A stretch of 64,000 bases of DNA. Source: UBA9926 sp913064795. GTDB lineage: Bacteria > Pseudomonadota > Gammaproteobacteria > Pseudomonadales > Azotimanducaceae. Of the stretch, positions 17,330 to 26,278 are shown in pieces; position 1 is the first letter of the stretch, and every line of letters starts with the position of its first letter. The DNA is taken from contig JBJKZD010000005.1 of the NCBI GenBank assembly GCA_045560765.1, positions 124,001 to 188,000 of the forward strand. Direction: 5' to 3'. The notes under the pieces were generated by a model. It worked only from the letters and a program-made list of their open reading frames with translations, ran no database searches and had not been told where the DNA came from. A program made the position numbers and the translations under genes.

Positions 17330-18214
17330 ATGAATGAATTTAAAGACAAGGTCGTTGTGATCACAGGGGCAGGCGGCGGCCTCGGACGGGCTCATGCGCT
17401 CGAGTTTGCTAAACGGGGCGCGAAGCTTGTTGTCAACGACCTCGGTGGCTCAGCAGCGGGAGAAGGCCAAAGTGACATGGCCGATCAAGTCGTTGCCGAA
17501 ATCCGAGCAAGTGGTGGGATCGCCATCGCCAATAAGGCATCGGTATCCGACCGAGCGGGCGCCAAAAGTATTATAGAGGATGCAGTGTCGGAATTCGGAA
17601 CCATCGACATACTCGTTAACAACGCTGGGATTCTACGCGATAAATCTTTTAAAAATATGAGCCTGGATGATTGGGATCTCGTGATCAACGTTCATCTCAA
17701 TGGGACAGCTTATGTCACCCATGCCGCCTGGCCGATCATGTACGAGAAGAACTACGGCCGCATCGTCCTGACCAGTTCGACTTCGGGTATTTTTGGCAAT
17801 TTTGGGCAGGGGAATTATGGGGCGGCAAAAATGGGCATGGTTGGCCTGATGAATGTACTCGCGCTCGAGGGCGCTTCGCACAATATCAAAGTCAACACCC
17901 TCGCACCCGCCGCCGCAACTCGGTTAACCAACACCATTCCAGGGAGGGACGAAGATCTCTCCCGGCCGGATCCAGAGCGGGCCCCCCATCTGGTGACCCC
18001 TGCTGTACTGTTTATGAGTCAAGACGATGCACCAACAGGCAAAATTGTGCAGGCCGGAAATGGACGGTTTAGTCTGGCAGCGGTCTACAGCAATGCCGGC
18101 GTTGTTCAAGGGCCGGAAGCGAGCTACGAGTCATTTCTTGAGGACACCGACACAATTCTTGATCTATCAAACGCGAGCGAAGGGTGGTGGCGTAGACGAC
18201 CAAAAGCCGATTGA
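17330..18214 (+). CDS. SDR, (3R)-hydroxyacyl-CoA dehydrogenase / 17-beta-HSD4-like
   Basis: 294 residues. Rossmann motif VVVITGAGGGLGRAHALEFA, NNAGI, the Ser of LTSSTSGIFGN and the YGAAK catalytic pair (Tyr-x-x-x-Lys). The long NDLGGSAAGEG loop after strand 2 and the extended C-terminus are characteristic of the N-terminal domain of peroxisomal multifunctional enzyme type 2 and its stand-alone bacterial relatives, which oxidise 3-hydroxyacyl-CoA. AAGGAAAACCC precedes the ATG. Probably serves the same acyl-CoA metabolism as the nearby dehydrogenases. Confidence 0.85.
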   Translation: MNEFKDKVVVITGAGGGLGRAHALEFAKRGAKLVVNDLGGSAAGEGQSDMADQVVAEIRASGGIAIANKASVSDRAGAKSIIEDAVSEFGTIDILVNNAGILRDKSFKNMSLDDWDLVINVHLNGTAYVTHAAWPIMYEKNYGRIVLTSSTSGIFGNFGQGNYGAAKMGMVGLMNVLALEGASHNIKVNTLAPAAATRLTNTIPGRDEDLSRPDPERAPHLVTPAVLFMSQDDAPTGKIVQAGNGRFSLAAVYSNAGVVQGPEASYESFLEDTDTILDLSNASEGWWRRRPKAD

Positions 18215-18338
18215 GGCCCAAGGTCAATCCATCAGTTGCAGGGTTTAAGTCCATGCAGCTTGCTGATAACCGCCTAAAGACGCCCGGGCTCGCCGCTGGC
18301 GGTCTAACCAACCCAGGTCATACGCATTGGTTGCCTGG

Positions 18339-19763
18339 CTATCCTTGCAAAGGCAATGACAGCCGCTTTGCAATCCCATCGATACGGTCTGCTAGATCAT
18401 GACTCACGTAGAGAATGGTGGTTGCCTTATTGTGAGTCAGCTGGTCGATCAAAGCGATCACGAGGGCGCGATTTAAAGGATCAAGACCCAAACACGGCTC
18501 ATCCAAAATTAGGAGCGCGGGCTGTTTGACCATCGCTCGGGCGATCAGAAGCAGCCTCTGATTACCGTAGCTTTGTTGGTTGAAGGGCTGCTGAGCGTTT
18601 TTCTCTAGCCCAATGAGCTTCAGCCATTGCCGAACAATGGATTCCTGCTCTTGGCTGGCAGTTTGGTAGAGACCAATGCTGTCAAAGAAACCCGATAACA
18701 AAACCCGCTCAACGCTCGCACTCACCCGATAGGCAAGATGCAAGCCAGAAGATACGTAGCCAATATGCTGTTTAATATCCCAAATGCTTTCCCCAGTTCC
18801 CCGTTGAAACCCAAAAATATTGAGATCATTGGTATAACAGTGCGGGCTGTCGCCAGTGATTAAATTGAGTAAGGTGGTCTTCCCCGAACCGTTTGGGCCC
18901 ATAATCTGCCAATGCTCGCCGGGATTAATTTCCCAGTTGAGCCCTTCAAAAATAGACTGATCGCCAAAACTGACCTGGACATCCTTCATGAGGACCAGGG
19001 GCGATAGAGGATCCTTAAGTGGTGTTTGATCGATAACCCGAGGCGGTAAAACCCTATGCGTCATCGTTAACGCTGACATTTGCTCTAACCAATCCGCCGC
19101 TTGGGGCGCGGCTATCGCCCCTTGATAACGGATACTGCCTGATTCTAGATACGCCAGATGCTCGACCCAACGGGGAACGGCATTGACTCGGTGAGTTACA
19201 AGGATCACCGTACGCAATCCAGCACAGCGCTCAATACAATCCAAAGCGACGGTCACTGAGTCAGCATCAATGCCTTTGAGCGGCTCGTCTAAGATCAAAA
19301 TAGGATGTCGGGATGCAAGCGCGCGAGCCAAAAGCGCCTTCTGAGTCTCCCCCGTCGACAAATTCAGAAACGGTTGCGCCAAGTGCCGACGCAAATCGAG
19401 ACGATCAATCAGTTCTTCCAGCAGGTCTGAATCTGGATTGAGTTCTTGGAGAATGACGGTGACCGGCGTCCCGTCTTCAAAATCAGGATCCACGCCCCCC
19501 TCGAGGCGCTCTCGTTCTCTGGCGGCTAATGCCCTTTGGACGGCGACTGAAAGTTCGGCGATGGGTTCTTTTGGAGCGTTGACCCGTCCTGATTGAAGCC
19601 TACCCGCACCTCCAATTGCCGCCAACAAAGCGGATTTTCCCGAGCCATTAAGCCCAGCAACCAGCCATTTATCACCCTCAGCGACCTGCCAATCCAGCTG
19701 CTGTAGGCAAAATCCCGAGCTGAATTCTATATCCGCCGCATCAAACCCGAATAGCTCAGCCAT
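18339..19763 (-). CDS. modF: Tandem ABC ATPase, ModF/PhrA-like
   Basis: 474 residues with two nucleotide-binding domains and no membrane segment. Domain 1: GLNGSGKSALL, LSTGETQKALLARAL, ILILDEPLKGID. Domain 2: GPNGSGKTTLL, YGNQRLLLIARAM, LLILDEPCLGLD. This is the layout of ModF, an ATPase encoded near molybdate genes in E. coli but with no transport partner. No molybdate transporter is in this window, although a MOSC protein lies 8 kb away. It starts 32 bp after ilvC ends on the same strand, so read-through from ilvC is likely. Confidence 0.75.
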   Translation of the reverse strand: MAELFGFDAADIEFSSGFCLQQLDWQVAEGDKWLVAGLNGSGKSALLAAIGGAGRLQSGRVNAPKEPIAELSVAVQRALAARERERLEGGVDPDFEDGTPVTVILQELNPDSDLLEELIDRLDLRRHLAQPFLNLSTGETQKALLARALASRHPILILDEPLKGIDADSVTVALDCIERCAGLRTVILVTHRVNAVPRWVEHLAYLESGSIRYQGAIAAPQAADWLEQMSALTMTHRVLPPRVIDQTPLKDPLSPLVLMKDVQVSFGDQSIFEGLNWEINPGEHWQIMGPNGSGKTTLLNLITGDSPHCYTNDLNIFGFQRGTGESIWDIKQHIGYVSSGLHLAYRVSASVERVLLSGFFDSIGLYQTASQEQESIVRQWLKLIGLEKNAQQPFNQQSYGNQRLLLIARAMVKQPALLILDEPCLGLDPLNRALVIALIDQLTHNKATTILYVSHDLADRIDGIAKRLSLPLQG

Positions 19764-19795
19764 GGGGAGGAACGATCTACAAACCGGCCCAAGCC

Positions 19796-21268
19796 TTAAC
19801 CAATTGCCTTCATCGCGGTCATGTAACCCCGGAGCATCTGACCAATGTCCTCCACTGGATGACTTCGGATTTCTTGGTTGACTCGGATCAGTTCTTGATT
19901 ATCAACCCCCAGATCATTCAGCCCCAATCCGCGTCCAATGACATCGGTGCTGAGGGGTTCCATAAATGGCTGCAGAAGCGGCAAGCAGGCATGATTGTAG
20001 AGATAGCATCCGTACTCTGCTGTATCGGAAATCGTGCTGTTCATTTCAAACAGCTTTTTCCTCGCAATGGTGTTGGCGATTAAAGGCACCTCATGCAAGC
20101 TTTCGTAATAAGCTGACTCGGCCTTGATACCGGCGGCGGTCATGGTTTCAAAAGCCAGCTCCACACCCGCTTTAACCATCGCCACCATCAAGATGCCCTG
20201 ATCAAAATAGGTCTGCTCGCTGATTTCTTCGTCGGAGATGGATTCACGCTCAAAAGCTGTTTCACTCGTCTCGTGCCGCCAACCCAACAGCTTGACATCA
20301 TCGTCATGCCAGTCGTCCATCATTCCACCGCTGAACCGCCCGGTCATAATGTCGTCCATGTGCTTTTCATACAGCGGTCGCAGGATTGTTTTCATGCTGT
20401 CGCTCAACCCAGCTGCTTTGAGTTTGGCTGGATTCGACAATCGATCCATCATGTTGGTGATGCCGCCGTGCTTGAGTGCCTCTGTGATGGTTTCCCATCC
20501 GTATTGCACCAATTTTGCGGCGTAGCCTGGCTCAACGCCCTGATCAACCATTTTATCGAAGCACAAAAGCGACCCGGTTTGGAGCATCCCGCACAAAATG
20601 GTCTGCTCGCCCATTAGATCGGATTTGACCTCTGCGACAAATGAGGACATTAAAACCCCTGCGCGATCTCCGCCTGTACCTGCTGCATAGGCTTTTGCAA
20701 TTGCTAGCCCTTCACCATTAGGGTCGTTATCGGCATGCACCGCGATTAAGGTCGGTACGCCAAACCCTCGCTTATACTCTTCTCGAACTTCAGTTCCGGG
20801 GCACTTAGGCGCAACCATGATGACCGTTAAGTCCTCTCTAATCTTCTGCCCCTCTTCGACGATATTGAAACCGTGGGAGTAGGCCAAACACGCGTTTTTT
20901 TTCATCATCGGCTCAATTTCTTTAACCACCGCTGAGTGCTGTTTATCCGGCGTCAAATTCAAGACCAAGTCGGCCTCAGGAATCATCTCCGCGTAAGGCC
21001 CGACTTTAAAACCATTACTGGTGGCGTTGACAAAAGATGGCCGCGCTTCGCTGATGGCCGATTCCCGCAACGTATAAGACACGTCCAAACCGCTGTCTCG
21101 AAGGTTGAGTCCTTGATTTAGGCCTTGAGATCCACAACCGACAATCACGAGCTTCTTACCACGGAGATAGCTGACGCCGTCTTCAAATTCGCTCGCAGCC
21201 ATAAAATCACAGGTCCCCAACTGGGCCAGCTGCTCGCGCAAAGGAAGGGAATTGAAGTAATTGGCCAT
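19796..21268 (-). CDS. ilvC: Ketol-acid reductoisomerase, class II
   Basis: 490 residues, the long form found in enterobacteria and other gammaproteobacteria. It converts acetolactate to dihydroxyisovalerate (and the isoleucine equivalent) with NADPH and Mg2+. KLVIVGCGSQGLNQGLNLRDSGLDVSYTLR is the Rossmann segment with its NADPH-selective loop; CPGTEVREEYKRGFGVPTLIAVH and the duplicated C-terminal helical domain (DLMGEQTILCGML; FETMTAAGIKAESAYYESLHEVPLI) mark class II. A strong Shine-Dalgarno (GGGAGG) lies six bases before ATG. No leader peptide was recognised upstream. Confidence 0.97.
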   Translation of the reverse strand: MANYFNSLPLREQLAQLGTCDFMAASEFEDGVSYLRGKKLVIVGCGSQGLNQGLNLRDSGLDVSYTLRESAISEARPSFVNATSNGFKVGPYAEMIPEADLVLNLTPDKQHSAVVKEIEPMMKKNACLAYSHGFNIVEEGQKIREDLTVIMVAPKCPGTEVREEYKRGFGVPTLIAVHADNDPNGEGLAIAKAYAAGTGGDRAGVLMSSFVAEVKSDLMGEQTILCGMLQTGSLLCFDKMVDQGVEPGYAAKLVQYGWETITEALKHGGITNMMDRLSNPAKLKAAGLSDSMKTILRPLYEKHMDDIMTGRFSGGMMDDWHDDDVKLLGWRHETSETAFERESISDEEISEQTYFDQGILMVAMVKAGVELAFETMTAAGIKAESAYYESLHEVPLIANTIARKKLFEMNSTISDTAEYGCYLYNHACLPLLQPFMEPLSTDVIGRGLGLNDLGVDNQELIRVNQEIRSHPVEDIGQMLRGYMTAMKAIG

Positions 21269-21333
21269 GGCGGGCCTCCCAGAAAAAAAGAGCGCTAACT
21301 CTAAGGGAAAACAGGCTGAAAATAAAACAATTC

Positions 21334-21350
21334 GTGGGTTTTCATCCCAC
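21334..21350 (-). terminator. Possible terminator after the TauD-family gene
   Basis: On the minus strand GTGGG-ATGAAAA-CCCAC, followed by a T-rich tract (gaattgttttatttt). It lies 27 bp beyond the dioxygenase stop (21377) and upstream of the ilvC start. The stem is short (5 bp, perhaps 6), so moderate support. Confidence 0.4.
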
Positions 21351-21376
21351 AGAGGCAGCTCAAAAAAGACCCAAAT

Positions 21377-22240
21377 TCAATCCGCCGGGGCCTCTGCGAG
21401 GCCAAAAGCCCTTAATCCTGCCCCATTGATCGTTGTCCGGTGCATAATCCGGCGCTGACCTTGATAATCGTTTTGAGCAGAGTGCCAGGTCGCTCGATTG
21501 TCCCAGAACGCGATAGAACCGGGTCGCCATTGAAAGGTCTCAACATTGGCGGGTTGCACAACATGCTCATACAAAAACTCGAGTAGCGACTGGGATTCGG
21601 CTTCGGTCCACCCTTTGATCCGCAGGGTAAACCCCGGATTGACGTAAAGTGCCGGACGTCCACTGAGCGGGTGGCGAATCACCACGGGATGGACCGAATC
21701 CTCCAGAGCATCGGCTAAGCCTGCCTGTCCAATTCGATTTGAGTGCTTCGTATTTTTAACAAACTGGGCGCCACTACCAAACACGTGTTTCGCAGAATGC
21801 ACGGCCTCGAGACCTAACAATGTTTTCTTCAATCCTTCTGACAATCGATCGTAAGCCGCGTACATACTGGCGAAACAAGTGTCCCCTCCTGTTTTGGGTA
21901 ACGCTTTCGCCACCAAGATAGATCCCAAAGCGGGCTCTCTGTCATAGGAGTGATCGGTATGCCAACCCTCACCAATTGCCACGGTTTGTTCAGGCTCTTT
22001 CTCGACCAATGCGATTTCGTCAAAGTCGCTGTGTCGTTTAAAAAACCGGTTGATATTAATCGTGCCCCAGAGTCGCGACACCCTAATGTGATCCTGCTCA
22101 GAAAGCGCTTGGTCCCTAAAAAACAAAAGTCCGTGTTCGGAAAAACCCGATTTAAGCGCTCGCTCATCCTCATCGGATAGCTGTCTTAAATCGACGTCCT
22201 CGACTTCTGCGCCGACGGCGCTACAGGGTACGATCCTCAC
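21377..22240 (-). CDS. TauD/TfdA-family Fe(II)/2-oxoglutarate dioxygenase
   Basis: 287 residues. N-terminal AVGAEVEDVDLRQLSDED, then LLFFRDQ, the metal-binding GWHTDHSYD (H-x-D) and distal His/Arg in TWHSAQNDYQGQRRIMHRTTI. TauD/TfdA enzymes hydroxylate small acids such as taurine or aryloxyacetates with loss of CO2 from 2-oxoglutarate. A GTG start is preceded by GAGGGG seven bases upstream. No sulfonate transporter nearby, so the substrate is open. Confidence 0.88.
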   Translation of the reverse strand: MRIVPCSAVGAEVEDVDLRQLSDEDERALKSGFSEHGLLFFRDQALSEQDHIRVSRLWGTININRFFKRHSDFDEIALVEKEPEQTVAIGEGWHTDHSYDREPALGSILVAKALPKTGGDTCFASMYAAYDRLSEGLKKTLLGLEAVHSAKHVFGSGAQFVKNTKHSNRIGQAGLADALEDSVHPVVIRHPLSGRPALYVNPGFTLRIKGWTEAESQSLLEFLYEHVVQPANVETFQWRPGSIAFWDNRATWHSAQNDYQGQRRIMHRTTINGAGLRAFGLAEAPAD

Positions 22241-22564
22241 CTTACATCCCCTCGCTTCTAACGAATGGCCAACAGAGATTCATTATTGATGTTCTTTTCT
22301 TCAGGTTTCAAGACTAAATTTGCCTACGCGATGCGCCAGAGTAACAATGATGAGAGCAGGCCCCGACCTGCTTTTAGACCGAATCATTGTGAAAACGAGG
22401 CATGAAAGATTTACCAAGCGGCAAAAAACAATCCATCTCGGCCCGAGGAACGACCTTCACACTGAAAACAACATTGTTTTCCCGGCATTTCGAATGGGCT
22501 TTTCAAACTTTTGAGTAGACATCGATCGTCATCAAGGGCCCCTGGTTCATCAACCGCGAGGACT
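22241..22564. other. Intergenic, no gene recognised
   Basis: Between the dioxygenase start and the end of the Bax-like gene. The only structure is a 6-bp stem AGCAGG-CCCCGA-CCTGCT followed by TTT (22355-22375) on the plus strand, with no plus-strand gene before it. No convincing coding frame. Confidence 0.4.
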
Positions 22565-23323
22565 TCAAAGGGCATCTAAGTGATTAATCCGAATCATCGC
22601 GCGAATCTCCTCGACATAGTCCTGACCCCGCTCTGAATAACGCATGAGGCCCTCAGCAAGCAAGTGTCCCGAGACCGGCGTGCCTGTTGATCGGAGCTGC
22701 GAGCGCAGCACTCTGAGATCCTTATAGGCGGGATGACTGTTCAGCGTCAGCAAATAATAGGCGACGCCCCCCTGAACCGTCTCAAACGCGGCGACTTGGT
22801 GCCGGGCACCGGGCTCGGCACGTCGAGGTTTAACGCCACAACCATCGGTAAAACACCACAAACCAAAGAAATTGTTCTGGAATCGCGCAAATCTCGAAGT
22901 ACCCCAGGCAGACTCGTTGGCAGCCTGAGCCAGCGCGAGACCCATCGGCACTTCATCAATTCTAAACAACAACGCCGCCGCGAGATTCACCGTCGACAAC
23001 TGATCACGATCAGGAACACGGTATTTAATCCCAAGGGCAGCCAGAAGGTCCTGGTCTCTGGCGCTCACCCGTGTTCCTTCAGCCAGGATTTGATCAATGC
23101 GCTCAAGGTCCTTTCTTTCCTCTAAGATCGCTTGCGTCTCCGCCACAATCAGCGGCGCCAGGTAGCTAAAAAAGGCCTGCTTCTTTTTACCCACATCCTG
23201 GATCGCCGCAAAATCAGGCACTACCGACTCTGGGGTACGAGTCATTTGCAGCAGGACAACCCCGATCAAGACAATCGCGCCTAAGACCCATGGGAAAATC
23301 GCTTTGACATTCATTTTTTTCAA
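22565..23323 (-). CDS. Bax-like glucosaminidase-domain protein
   Basis: About 250 residues. One N-terminal hydrophobic helix (IFPWVLGAIVLIGVVLLQM) places the rest outside the cytoplasm. The domain is COG2992/Bax type: LALAQAANESAWGTSRFARFQNNFFGLWCF with the catalytic Glu of QAANESAWG, later GVAYYLLTLNSHPAYKDLR. The family belongs to lysozyme-like peptidoglycan hydrolases (beta-N-acetylglucosaminidase fold). The start is uncertain: TTG 23323 lies two bases from AGGA, while ATG 23314 lies 11 bases from it. A-rich degenerate sequence lies upstream. Confidence 0.85.
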   Translation of the reverse strand: MKKMNVKAIFPWVLGAIVLIGVVLLQMTRTPESVVPDFAAIQDVGKKKQAFFSYLAPLIVAETQAILEERKDLERIDQILAEGTRVSARDQDLLAALGIKYRVPDRDQLSTVNLAAALLFRIDEVPMGLALAQAANESAWGTSRFARFQNNFFGLWCFTDGCGVKPRRAEPGARHQVAAFETVQGGVAYYLLTLNSHPAYKDLRVLRSQLRSTGTPVSGHLLAEGLMRYSERGQDYVEEIRAMIRINHLDAL

Positions 23324-23561
23324 GATCCTTTTTTGAGAATCCGCCTTTTAAGCGGACAACCTTTAACCGCTGACTTTTAAAAGTCCGACTGTGCCGACTC
23401 GAAATGCGATTTCCAAAAAGCTGTTTAAGGGACTCAGTGATGAACTCGCACGATGAATTGAGCGCGATTTCCGCGTCACTTTTAATGTCACTTTCCACTT
23501 TGTAATGAGACTCGCGCCATTCACTTTGATTTCAGTCGGACACTGCGAGACGCTGTTCGGC

Positions 23562-24863
23562 CTATCCCGCGAGCCCTGAGATCAAGATCACCAGAATCGC
23601 TAACGGCAGGAGACCTTTAATCAACCCATGCCAGAGCGAAAACTGCCATGGCGCAGAAAACCGAATTTCATCGGCTAAAACCTGCTTCGAGACTACCCAA
23701 CCCGCGAAAACAGCGATCATCAACCCCCCCACGGGCAACATGACCTGATTCGAAACGAAATCCGTGATGCCATTTAGATCGAGCCCCCAGAGCCTGAGTT
23801 CTGACCATGTGCTGTAGCTCAAAATGCTAACCAAAGAGACCGCCACAAGCGATAAGGTCACATAAAAGGCACTACGGATTCGGCTGATTGCCTTCACACG
23901 CGCAAAGGTAGCCACCAGTGGCTCGACAAAACCTACCATCGATGTGATCGCTGCAACAGACAGCAGCAAAAAGAAGAGTCCACCCACGAGCGACCCATAA
24001 GGCAATTGACCAAAAGCAACCGGCAGTACTTTGAAGATCAAGCCGACGCCGCCTGCTGGATCAAGCCCGTAACGAAAAACCAGAGGGAAAATCATCAGCC
24101 CCGCCAGTAGCGCGATCAACGTATCAGCGAGAATGATCAGCAACCCGCACCGGACAATGGATTGACCCTTCGGCAAGTAAGAACCAAAAATCATCATCCC
24201 CGCCATAGCAACGCCAATCGAGAAGAAAGCCTGCCCCACCGCCGCCAAAAACACCGCAGGGGTCAACCGTCCAAAATCGGGTCGGAACAAATACTCAAAG
24301 CCCGCCCCAAAACTTGGGTGGGTGGCATTGAAACCAACCAGCAGCAGCATCAAGACGAATAAGAGCGGCATCAAAAATCGTACAGCTCGCTCAATGCCCT
24401 GCTGTACGCCGCCAGCGATGATCATGCCGGTGGTGAACAGGCCCAAAGCCATCCAAAGAAACATCCGGCTGGGTTCCTCCAACAAGCGCGCAAAATAATC
24501 GGAGGCACCCGCAGGATCAATGCCTGTAAATTGATTGGAGGATGCAGACCAAAGATAAGCCAAGACCCAGCCGGCGACGGTCGCATAGGTTGCCATAATC
24601 AGAAAAGCCGTCATGAGATTGAGATGGCCCACCCAAGCCCAACGCTCAGAGACACCAGCACTGCGCGCTAGGGCAGAAAATGAGGTTGGTGGATCACCCT
24701 GACCCCGACGCCCTAACGCAATCTCAGCGATCAAAATGGGTAACCCAATCAGCAAAACGCACCCAAGATAGACCAACACAAATGCGGCGCCACCGTTTTC
24801 TCCAGTGATATAGGGAAACCGCCAGATATTCCCGAGGCCAATAGCGAAGCCCACGGCCGCCAT
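23562..24863 (-). CDS. Neurotransmitter:sodium symporter (SNF) family transporter
   Basis: At least 433 residues, mostly membrane helices. MAAVGFAIGLGNIWRFPYITGENGGAAFVLVY carries the TM1 unwound Na+/substrate site of LeuT-type transporters. ATG 24863 falls inside TM1, and the frame stays open and family-like upstream for about 20 codons (SFKTPFGFL immediately before) with no ATG, GTG or TTG; CTG at 24917, with GAGG eight bases upstream, is one possible start. It probably imports an amino acid or related osmolyte with Na+. Monocistronic. Confidence 0.88.
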   Translation of the reverse strand: MAAVGFAIGLGNIWRFPYITGENGGAAFVLVYLGCVLLIGLPILIAEIALGRRGQGDPPTSFSALARSAGVSERWAWVGHLNLMTAFLIMATYATVAGWVLAYLWSASSNQFTGIDPAGASDYFARLLEEPSRMFLWMALGLFTTGMIIAGGVQQGIERAVRFLMPLLFVLMLLLVGFNATHPSFGAGFEYLFRPDFGRLTPAVFLAAVGQAFFSIGVAMAGMMIFGSYLPKGQSIVRCGLLIILADTLIALLAGLMIFPLVFRYGLDPAGGVGLIFKVLPVAFGQLPYGSLVGGLFFLLLSVAAITSMVGFVEPLVATFARVKAISRIRSAFYVTLSLVAVSLVSILSYSTWSELRLWGLDLNGITDFVSNQVMLPVGGLMIAVFAGWVVSKQVLADEIRFSAPWQFSLWHGLIKGLLPLAILVILISGLAG

Positions 24864-25094
24864 AAGAAAACCAAAAGGGGTTTTAAAGGACTCTTGTTTT
24901 ATGGGTTTGCTCCCCAGGGCATCAGCCTCAGCTAAAATTTCGCCCCTTCATGAGGCCATTTGCATGATTCGTCATGTCCTTGGAATATTACAGGGTTTTA
25001 GTTAAAAGAAGATAGGCGCCCGCGCGCTGAAACAGATAGACCCAAACGCCTGGCATTGGAAAGACCAGCACACTGCACGACCTGGCCTAAGCCT

Positions 25095-25184
25095 CCGATT
25101 TGAAGCGCGTTTTCGATTTAACGGGCGCTTTCGATTTAGACAGAACCGTCGATTTGCAATGCGCCGTCGATTCGAAAAACTTTA
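25095..25184. repeat. Degenerate tandem array, period exactly 18 bp, 5 units
   Basis: A TCGATTT-like heptamer recurs at 25095, 25113, 25131, 25149 and 25167, exactly 18 bp apart, with diverged filler between (aacgggcgctt, agacagaaccg, gcaatgcgccg). On the minus strand the period is six codons, reading as repeated KS-x4, but I doubt that small frame is a gene. It lies in the 24918-25295 gap, which otherwise shows no gene, 112-201 bp upstream of htpX. Confidence 0.8.
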
Positions 25185-25295
25185 GGAAAAATCCCAGAGC
25201 CCAGGAGGATGAGGCAAGGCGGTTTTTATTGGCTTGTGTTTCCTTCGATCTGCCCCAATGATTACCGTTACATTCGTCCATAGATGGAGCCAACA

Positions 25296-26183
25296 ATGTT
25301 TAGAATTTTAATTTTTGGCGCTGCCAACCTCGGCATACTCGTAGTGATGGGTATCGTATTTCAACTGATCGGGCTCGATATCTGGTTGGTTCAAAATAAC
25401 GCTGGCTTTAATACTGCAGGGGTTCTGGCATTTTCTGCGTGCTTTGGTTTTGGGGGCGCCTTCGTCTCCCTGGCATTGTCAAAATTTATGGCCAAACGGG
25501 GAATGGGCGTTGTCTTGATCGAAACAGCGAACAACGAGCAAGAGCGTTGGATCGTCAACACCGTGCAGCAGCAGGCTCAAAAGGCCGGCATCGGATGCCC
25601 AGAGATTGGTATTTTTAACCAATCACAACCCAACGCTTTCGCAACAGGATTATCTCGCAACAATGCCCTGGTCGCCGTTTCCACCGGGCTGTTGGCGGCA
25701 ATGGACCGAGATGAGGTTGAGGCTGTTTTGGGCCACGAAATCGCACATATCGCTAACGGTGACATGATCACCATGGGCCTTCTACAAGGCGTGCTAAACA
25801 CTTTCGTGATTTTCCTGTCTCGACTGGCAGGATTCTTTGTTGATCGCGTCATTTTGAAAAACCGAGGCGGTCTAGGCATTGGATATTTTGTTACATCGAT
25901 CATCGCTCAAATTTTTCTGTCGATGATTGCGACCGTAATCGCGCTCTGGTTTTCCCGCCGACGTGAGTTCAGAGCCGATGAGGGAGGCGCTCAGCTTGCG
26001 GGCAAGAGCAAAATGATTCGAGCGCTTAAAAAACTCCAACAAGTCAATGAGCCGGAGGATTTGCCAGGAGAGTTTGCCGCTTTTGGAATCTCAGGGCGCG
26101 GCAAGGGGCTCAGCCAATTGTTTTTAAGTCATCCCCCACTCGATGAAAGGATAGCGCATTTGAATCAAGCGAAAATCTTGTAA
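25296..26183 (+). CDS. htpX: Membrane metalloprotease HtpX (M48B)
   Basis: 295 residues from ATG 25296, set by GGAG six bases upstream; the ATG 12 bases earlier overlaps that site. Inner-membrane zinc protease for misfolded membrane proteins. Two N-terminal helices, then AVLGHEIAHIANGD (HEXXH), two more helices, and RREFRADEGGA supplying the third Zn ligand (Glu); LFLSHPPLDERIAHL near the C-terminus is typical. Length matches E. coli HtpX. Confidence 0.95.
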   Translation: MFRILIFGAANLGILVVMGIVFQLIGLDIWLVQNNAGFNTAGVLAFSACFGFGGAFVSLALSKFMAKRGMGVVLIETANNEQERWIVNTVQQQAQKAGIGCPEIGIFNQSQPNAFATGLSRNNALVAVSTGLLAAMDRDEVEAVLGHEIAHIANGDMITMGLLQGVLNTFVIFLSRLAGFFVDRVILKNRGGLGIGYFVTSIIAQIFLSMIATVIALWFSRRREFRADEGGAQLAGKSKMIRALKKLQQVNEPEDLPGEFAAFGISGRGKGLSQLFLSHPPLDERIAHLNQAKIL

Positions 26184-26278
26184 GTGCACCATGATTGCAT
26201 CTAACTCAAGCGCGAATTACTCTCAAGCTCCCCCAATGCTCTGGGTCAACATTGAACACAACTTTGAGGAGCCTATGA

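Noticed and set aside
22320..22514. 64-residue plus-strand frame
   Set aside because: No family likeness, no ribosome site, low coding character.
25087..25296. 69-residue minus frame with KS-x4 repeats
   Set aside because: Arises from the 18-bp array; no clear start signal and no recognised family.
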